DNA from: Catenaria anguillulae PL171
Lineage: Eukaryota > Blastocladiomycota > Blastocladiomycetes > Blastocladiales > Catenariaceae
Length of the DNA: 27,053 nt
Reading direction: 5' to 3'
Assembly (NCBI GenBank): GCA_002102555.1
Contig: MCFL01000316.1
Coordinates: forward strand, 1 to 27,053
The position numbers were made by a program, and so were the translations under genes. This document shows, in pieces, positions 20,501-27,053 of the stretch; the first letter of the stretch is position 1; every line of letters starts with the position of its first letter. The notes beneath the pieces were generated by a model. It was not told where the DNA came from and ran no database searches. It worked only from the letters and a program-made list of their open reading frames with translations.

Positions 20501-21026
20501 ACGAGGTCAACCCGGTCGCTCCCGTCGATCCACAAATCAAAGCGACCGATACCCTTCTCATCGCCAATCTTGGACAGGATCCGGCTCTTCAACAGCGACG
20601 TGCGAATGCCTGGATTGATGACTGCCGCGAGCGCTTCTGTGTTGAAATGGTCCATGAGCTCCTCGTCCTCGGTCGAGTCCATTTGCGCACGCAGTTTGTT
20701 GACTTCTTGCAGCCGGCGCAGACTGAGTTCGCGGCGCAGGTACAGAGAATGGGCTTGTGCGTGCAGGGCGAGGTCGCGGAAGTGGCCGACCTCACGCACG
20801 CCGAAAGAGAGTTTGCGCAGCGACATGCTGGGGAGATTGGAATGTGAGGATGTGTGACAGCTTCTCAAGACAAGGTGCCAGCATGTGCGTACCGACGCCC
20901 AGTGCCGCGTGTCGCACCCATGTTCTTGATAACTGAGTCGCGGCGGCGGTCGGGCGATATGTCGCCAGAGCCACCGGGGTTGCCCGTGAGCGGCGTGACT
21001 TGGGCCTGTGTTGGCCGTCGAATCAT
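17542..21026 (-). CDS. Large SPRY-domain protein with a C-terminal array of IQ motifs
   Basis: Exons 21026-20893, 20827-20553, 20478-20376, 20310-20158, 20083-18866, 18815-18738, 18639-18523, 18460-18363, 18284-18076, 18013-17743 and 17675-17542 close in phase: about 929 aa. N-terminal helical part (RRELSLRRLQEVNKLRAQM, HKDEFLQQVWTRRLHTK, MQHLGELVAQTTLDLIH). Middle: a SPRY/B30.2-like domain with SVAWRVGVEVFHAVPV, MGVSYDGNVYVGG, TYGLLVDMSAGTLSLVIENR and LVPMFALNG, interrupted by Gly/Ala-rich loops. C-terminal: about seven IQ motifs, e.g. AATRIQRAWRIYRG, ARVIQRNWRIRV, SASVIQAWWRP, ATTIQRIWRGYA, MRIQTIWREF, AATRIQALWKGYW, which should bind calmodulin or centrin. It ends HIHLRFDYGES..CPRRDRG. I do not recognise a family with this order. 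The 50-nt intron at 18816-18865 is doubtful (see findings). Possible roles: ciliary or cytoskeletal Ca-responsive scaffold; this is inference. Confidence 0.72.
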
Positions 21027-22684
21027 GATGTTGTCAGGAAGGACGCAGTGGGATTATCTATAGATTGGCCAAGAGAGCAGATCAGACTAGTGAGCAACAA
21101 CTCTATTGGACTGATGAGCTGAGGTCGGTTATGGGAATCCTCGGCGATCGGGAGAGAGGACGGTGCCAGCAACAAAATCAGATTTCTGTTCTTGCTTATC
21201 CACGCTCATTGAGCCGGCCCACAATCCCATGACCTCGCAGTTGATTTAAACGTAGCAGCAGCGAATCAGGCGCCCAGCAACCAACGAAGAGCAGCAGCTC
21301 AAGCACAGGAGTGCGCATCGATTCGAAGGGCATGCGCGACGTTCACCCCTGCATGCGACAGAAGCCAAACCTTGCAGAAGCGTCGGGTTGGGCCGTTCTC
21401 TTGCCATTGTACAGCAGTGTTGCAATTGTCGTCATATTTTGTTGCTGGACCTTGCTTACTCTGCCCTCGTTAGGGATCAGGTGGTCCGCGGCGGCGGTGG
21501 GAGATCATCGACCAGGCGTTCACAGGAAGAATCAGTATACGGTACCGACACTGACATGCACGAGAAGCGTTTCCTTGCATGTAATGGCCTGGAACGTCAA
21601 TCAATCAATCATTGCGCGGGCTTTCATTGCATGATTCCACTTTTAGGGGAGTGATTTCTTTCCGACATCTCGAAGGCTGCCTTTGCAGCGAGAGTTGATC
21701 CTATGGCGACTCCAGCTTCGGCGGGCTGGTCGCAGAGTTACGGCCGCAACACGTCCTGACACCAGTTGTATTTACGTGCGGTGCAGTCGCCATTGAAGGA
21801 ACCTTCCGTCGCGTATGTTAAGATTCATGAATTGATTGCATTTCCCACATGTTTAAACCCATTTCGATGCATCTGTAAGTATGTACAGAGCACGCTCCCA
21901 GTAATTTTTTTTTCTGCAGCTGTTTCAAATTCCGACTCGAACCGAACATCAACTGGCCGCGCTTCGAGTTCCAGCCAAGTGTTCTGGGACTCTCCATCTA
22001 CACTGGCCCTCGTTACCCGCCGCAATAGACTCTCCACACACGGCCCTGTGGCCTCGTTACCCTCCCAAACCACAATACCCGGCCGCCTCTGCATCCCTAC
22101 CCCTTCTTCGCCGCACGACGGCCTAACCGAACGCTGACACTTGTCACCCAGCTCAACCCGACTCGTGGCCACCTGCCTGCCAAAGGAGCCGCTCTACCTT
22201 TCGAGCCGGGCCCATGGCACACCCCTAACAGCGCCCCTTTACACGTTGATACAGTCAAAGCACGCTGTGGAACCCACGCTACCGTCCTCCCTTCGCCAAC
22301 CGATCGACGATCGACGCGTCACCTTCTCTGCTCTCACACACCTGACCCACGCCAGCACTCGAGGAAATTGTTGTTGCCAACAAGAATCCCATTGACAACA
22401 CGCATTGCTCTTGGTCAATTGGCCTCAATTCTGCGTGGGCTCTTGCGGCCTCATTGGACCATCTTCGCACGGACTCGACGCCAAGTGCCCAGCCGTCAAA
22501 CGTCGGCCTCAAGAGACAAGCAAGGTTTGTCCGCACGTCCACTGATCCCAAACACAACTTGTTGTCGCGTCGTCAAACCTCACACAGAAACGTATGTCTT
22601 GTCATACCTATTGGGACCTATGGTGCACTTTGCTAACTCAAGTTCCATCTGTTCCCCGCAGCCAAGTAACAACTGTCCGTGACC
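21027..22684. other. Divergent promoter region between SPRY/IQ and F-box genes
   Basis: This 1.66-kb stretch lies between two divergently read starts. It holds short ORFs (up to 123 codons) without recognisable content. Near the F-box gene a CCCCGCAG followed by 22 bases before the ATG (22685) could be the 3' splice site of a 5' UTR intron, with T-rich and C-rich tracts upstream. No TATA box stood out. Confidence 0.4.
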
Positions 22685-25600
22685 ATGTCAAGTTCCGGCT
22701 CCAGCTCTGGTGCAGGTAACGCCGGCAGCAGCGGTGGCGATTCAAACCGCCCAAATGTGCAAGCGCCTCTAGCCATCCACGCACCCAGGCCGACGGTCGC
22801 CAACCCGCTCGCTGGCCCGCCCGCCTTTTCCTTTGCTCAGGCCATTCACGCACCAGCGACCCCGCCTCTGCACTTTGGAGCAGCAGCCAACACGCCCCCG
22901 CCGTCCTTCACGACACCACGTGGTCAGTTCTCACTCGATATGCTGCCGTCCCCTTCTTCAGCCTCGTCTGGATCGATTGCGGCCGCCTCAAACATGCCCG
23001 TCAACCAACAAGCCGTCCACTACACACACCACCAGCATGTGCCAACGTCCCCGCTCAGCAAACAGCCCACCAATGCCCAATCCAACGTCCCTCCCGTGCC
23101 TTTCTTCAACTTTGGTGCCATACCCGTGTCTCAAGCAACCTCTTCCTCTTTGTCTGCCAAGTCATCCTCAACCGCCGCCCCATCATTCACCTTCCGCTTC
23201 GACAACCCGCCCGCCTCCACCAACCCGCTGCGCGACCGCCTGCACAAACGCCGCGGGCACGCGCCTGCGCCGCTTCGCACCAAACTGGCCAACTCGACCT
23301 CGATCCCATCCCCCCTTTCATCGGCCAACTCGGACCTTCACTTTAACCCATACCCACACGCGTCGCCACGTGGCAGGCTGCACTCGCCTGCGGCCCCGCT
23401 CATGCGTGACGCGTCTGCGTCCCCATCGCCTGCAGCCATGGCAGCCGCTATGGCGGCCGCACAAGCGCGCGCGGGCGCATTGCCGTTGCAAGAGGCGTTG
23501 GCCGCTCGTGTTCCGCATGAGATCTTGTTGAGGATTTTCGGGTATTTGATGCCCGAGAGCGCACTGGTCAATCCAATGTTTGATGATGTGCCGGCATCGC
23601 CGCCCAAGAGCAAGGCCAAGATGAAGGGGACACGGAGCGGGTCGCCTAGTCGGTCTGTGAGGATGGTTTCGTCGGATGATGAGGACGAGGTCATGTTTGA
23701 TCAGGATGATGACGACATGGAGACGGACAATGATGACGAGGAAGAGGTGGACGTCAGCTCACCCATTTCTGACGGCATGGAAGGTGTCGAATCCACGGGA
23801 AGCAAGTCGGCTAGCTCGGTGATCCCTGGATTCAACTTTTTGCGCAACTTTGTCGGAAGCAGCTCATCGTCCAGTCCGCCGCCCGCTTCGTCCTCATCGA
23901 CGTCCAGTTCGGGGGTAGCAGATGCGCGCCCAAAGACGGCACCAGCAAGTTCTGGCCCGCTCGGATTTCCACGCAGACTCATCAACCCGTTCACGCGCTC
24001 TTCGCTCACACGCTCCACGTCGCCGCCTGCAACCGCAATTGCGGCCGCCGCGGCGCCCGTTGCCGAGCCCTCAGTCGCACCTCGCCCTGCACGCGTCCGG
24101 CCATACTATCGCAACATTCACCCGTGCCTGCGCGTGTGCCGCGCTTGGTACTATGCCGCCATCGAGTACGTGCATGGCGAGCCCGTGCTCGAAAACGTGC
24201 TGGATTTCCTGGCGTGGCTCGAGAGCTTGGAGGCAACCGTCGGGCAAATGAAGAGCATTCCGCCGCCAAACCTGCTGGCCATGCCCGCCGAGAGTGATGA
24301 AGAGGAGGGCGGAATGGGCGATGCGGAAATGGTGGATGTGAGTGACGAGGTCGAGGACGAGGAAGATGACGAAGATGGTATGGATGTGGACATGAGCGAG
24401 GGCGATCGGGCAACGACACCGACGCCAAGGTCTGTGCTGGCAGGCGGGCAGGTCGAATCGCCGGCACGCACGCCGCAGGGCAAGACCTCCATGGAGCAGC
24501 TGTCGTTTGGAAATGCGAATGCGTTGAGCAACGTGTATCCAGCGATTTCGCCGACAATGACTTCGTCGCCCAGTGACAAGCGCCAAGCAAACGCATTCAT
24601 GGTCGGATCTAACGAAGCATTGGCTTCAGCCCCCGCACGCCTTGCATCCAAGCGCACTTCGGCCGACGTGCTCATGGGCGGCACCACCTCGCCGCCGTCG
24701 GGTCTCAGCACGGCTGCCAGTCTCGAGTACTTGTCTCAATCCGCCATGGAGCGAGAACAGCAGCATCTTGCTTCGCTGCGCGGCCGCCCTGGATTTGCCG
24801 GCTTTGCGCAAACTCGCACGCTGCGGTTCGAGCGCAGCAACCACATTCAGACACGTTACATGAGCTACCGCACGCTTGTCAAGGGCAGCTTGCCAAGCCC
24901 CAACCAGTTTATCCGTGATGACCATTTGAATAGAATCGCGGACGCGTTCCAGTTGTTGCAGCCGCGCGTCACCACGCTGGATTTGAGGAACTGTGCCAAT
25001 GTGACAGACGTGGCCATCATTCATTTGATTACAGCCGTGTCGGCCAAGCTCCGTCACTTGAATGTGACTAATTGCAGGCACATCAAGGACGTGACGGTGC
25101 GCACGATTGCGCGCGTGTGCGATCACTTGGAGGAGCTCGTGTTGCGCGGATGTGGCAAGGTCGGTGACGCAAGCATTCGAGAGGTGGCCACGTACTTGGG
25201 CCCGCAGCTCAAGTTGCTCGACGTGAGCGGGTGCATGCGCATCAATGATCCGGGTCTCGATTATTTGGCCAAGTTTTCGGGCAACTATCAGCTGATTCAT
25301 TGGGAAGCGCTCCGGCTCGAGGCCGCCATGCGGCCCATATCCCCAGCCATTCAGTCGCCGCTGCTGCCCGACACGCCCACGACGCCTATGGCTGCCAGGG
25401 CAGCGTCGCCTGTGCATGGTCGGCCACAGAGTCCAGTGTCGCCGCCGTCAAGCCCGCGCCCTGGCTCGCCGACGCAGCAGTATGCGCAAAAGGGAGTCGT
25501 GCCCAGGACCGATGGGAGGGTTGGTGGAAAGTTGAGGACGTTGTGTTTGCCTGGTACATACTTGTTTGTTTTATTGTGGTATTTTGCCACTCAACCCAGC

Positions 25601-26610
25601 TAACCCACGCTTGTTGTGTGATTGGGGCAGGTATCCGCCGTCAATCGCGTGGTGGACTGGTTGTATTCTTGACGGAAATGGCCTCTATTCACCCGCACGT
25701 ACACACGCTCGAATTCTCGATTCCACCGCCGCCATCCACATCGACAAAGTCCATGTTCTCGGGCGGCCCCGCCCTGTTCTGGGGCTTGCGTGGCCTCACG
25801 CTCACGTCGCTCACGATCCGTGACTGCGAATACCTGGACGATTCCAACCTGATTCCAATCGCCCACTATTGCAAGCAGCTGCGATCGCTCACGCTCTTTA
25901 ACGCACAGCACATGACGGAAACGGCTTTTGGTACACTGGTCTCTGAGCTGCGCCATCTCAAGGTGCTCGTCACGCGCGGCGCAAAGACATTACGTGACTC
26001 CGCCATTCAACACGTCATTAAAGCCGAGTGCGCACCGCACTTGATTCGGCTCGATTTGTCGGACACGCCAGAGTTTACCGACGAGGCAATGTACCAGCTT
26101 GCTTCTGTGGTGGTGCACGAAGGGCCCGTTGCAACGGCTGTGCCGACCACGTTGACGGTCATGACGCCCAGGATGCCCGCGAATGTCACGCCCGTGCTCC
26201 GGTCGCTGCAGCATTTGGCCATGGAAAATTGCCGGCGCATCACGTTCAGGGGTGTCATGGCCGTGGCGAGGATCTTGGTGCCGTACGATCCCAAAGTACC
26301 GCCTCCGTTGGCACAAGCGCAGTCAGCGACGAGTGTGGGTGTTGATGCTGCTGGTAATCCCGTCCCAGGTGCATTCAACAATGGCCCGCCTGGCCCGCCG
26401 ACGAGTCCGCCACCAACTGGCCCACTGCCGGCAACACCCACGGGCGTTGCTGCCGCCGCCACCCCTTCGATGGACTCAAACACTCGGTCGGCGGCTCCCA
26501 AGGACCCGCTCGCCGACCAGGCATCGTGTCTCGCGTACCACACGCTTGTCCGCACCCGTGGCCGGTCGCTCGTGTCGCTGCACGTGTCGGGGCGTGGGAA
26601 GGCGTCGTGA
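22685..26610 (+). CDS. F-box/leucine-rich-repeat protein with a split F-box
   Basis: F-box/LRR proteins choose substrates for SCF ubiquitin ligases: the F-box binds Skp1, the LRRs bind the target. Exons 22685-25553 and 25631-26610 join in phase (77-nt intron), about 1282 aa to the first stop. The first 275 residues are Ser/Pro/Ala-rich. F-box helix 1 is VPHEILLRIFGYLMPES (from residue 276), but the matching second half, IHPCLRVCRAWYYAAIEYV, only comes at residue 478; in between are about 185 mostly acidic and Ser-rich residues. A second acidic stretch follows the F-box (around 540-570). Cys-containing LRRs occur at about 762-870 (TTLDLRNCANVTDVAI, RHLNVTNCRHIKDVTV, EELVLRGCGKVGDASI, KLLDVSGCMRINDPGL) and again in exon 2 (TSLTIRDCEYLDDSNL, RLDLSDTPEFTDEAM). 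The start is the first ATG after an in-frame GTG. The 3' end may be wrong; see the next feature. Confidence 0.88.
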
Positions 26611-26922
26611 CAAAGGCCACAGGTCGCGTACCGCGAGCGACACCGTGACCCGCAAGTCACACGCGACATTCACATGGCCAATTTCGCGGTGCGGGGCTGA
26701 TGCGCGATGAGTTTGACTTGGGAACGGTCGGGTCGGGCGGGTCGCCCATGCTGTGGTCTATCATGCCTGCCACAGCACGGCCCAATGCCATCTGGTATTG
26801 CCGGTTTGTGCGCGTGATTGAGAAACTTGTTGGATGAGTATTCGTGGATCCCCGTGCCAGTCAAGGTGTTTAGTGTGATTCCCGCGTCTGTGAGTGCGGC
26901 AAGTCCGCCCGGGTCGCCGTGA
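26611..26922 (+). other. Probable continuation of the F-box/LRR gene, frame unresolved
   Basis: Beyond the stop at 26608-26610, protein-like sequence goes on in changing frames: VTRDIHMANFAVRG, then MRDEFDLGTVGSGG with IMPATARPNAIWYCRFVRV, then DEYSWIPVPVKVFSVIPA ending at a TGA at 26920-26922. A short intron of about 51 nt (26572-26622) would bypass the first stop, but I found no phased splice for the later shifts. Either further introns or one-base sequence errors; it could also be a different C-terminal exon set. Confidence 0.4.
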
Positions 26923-27053
26923 CCAGAGTGGTTGTCACACTGTTTTTTTTGTGCGCGATGCGTTGATGTGCCGCAATCCTCTTGGTTTTCCGTTGACTTG
27001 CTCTGATGATATACCCCCTCCCTCCCTCGTGCCGGTCATCCATTCTTCCAGTG

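Noticed and set aside
21766-22395. Upstream coding exons of the F-box gene
   Set aside because: Frames are short and low in protein-like content; more likely 5' UTR or promoter.

Overview
The window looks like nuclear DNA of a flagellated (zoosporic) fungus, for example a chytrid or blastocladiomycete. Protein-coding genes are cut by many short GT..AG introns (50-115 nt, mostly 62-85), genes lie 0.2-1.6 kb apart on both strands, and the products are typical eukaryotic ones: APC/C, FYVE, RhoGAP, alkaline ceramidase, SPRY/IQ and F-box/LRR. A SPAG1-like axonemal dynein assembly gene points to an organism that builds a motile cilium. The lineage is an inference; no rRNA, tRNA or other marker was found. 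I saw no CRISPR array and no virus-like element.

Layout. 0.15-1.9 kb (+): FYVE/rabenosyn (Pep7/Vac1)-like gene, damaged or mis-sequenced. 2.5-5.4 kb (-): seven-exon gene best read as APC/C subunit APC4, intact at 819 aa. 6.5-7.7 kb (-): RhoGAP-like gene A, intact at 356 aa. 8.3-9.2 kb (-): an unrecognised membrane-protein-like ORF lying over a diverged DNA repeat. 9.5-10.3 kb (+): an unrecognised ORF. 10.3-10.8 kb (-): a decayed copy of the 5' end of the APC4 gene. 11.0-12.4 kb (-): alkaline ceramidase. 13.4-15.0 kb (+): RhoGAP-like gene B (410 aa), followed at 15.2-15.8 kb by a decayed third copy of its 3' half. 16.1-17.3 kb (+): SPAG1-like TPR protein, intact at 314 aa. 17.5-21.0 kb (-): large SPRY plus multi-IQ protein (about 929 aa). 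22.7-26.6 kb (+): F-box/LRR protein whose F-box is split by a long acidic insert.

The genes do not form one pathway. Common themes are membrane traffic and lipid (FYVE, ceramidase), small-GTPase control (RhoGAPs), ubiquitin-dependent proteolysis (APC4, F-box) and the cilium (SPAG1-like; perhaps the calmodulin-binding SPRY/IQ protein). The least ordinary content is the RhoGAP family with its shared N-terminal motif and tandem relic, the partial APC4 duplication, the SPRY/IQ architecture and the interrupted F-box. Exon models were built by hand from splice sites and reading phase; where phases close exactly this is stated.
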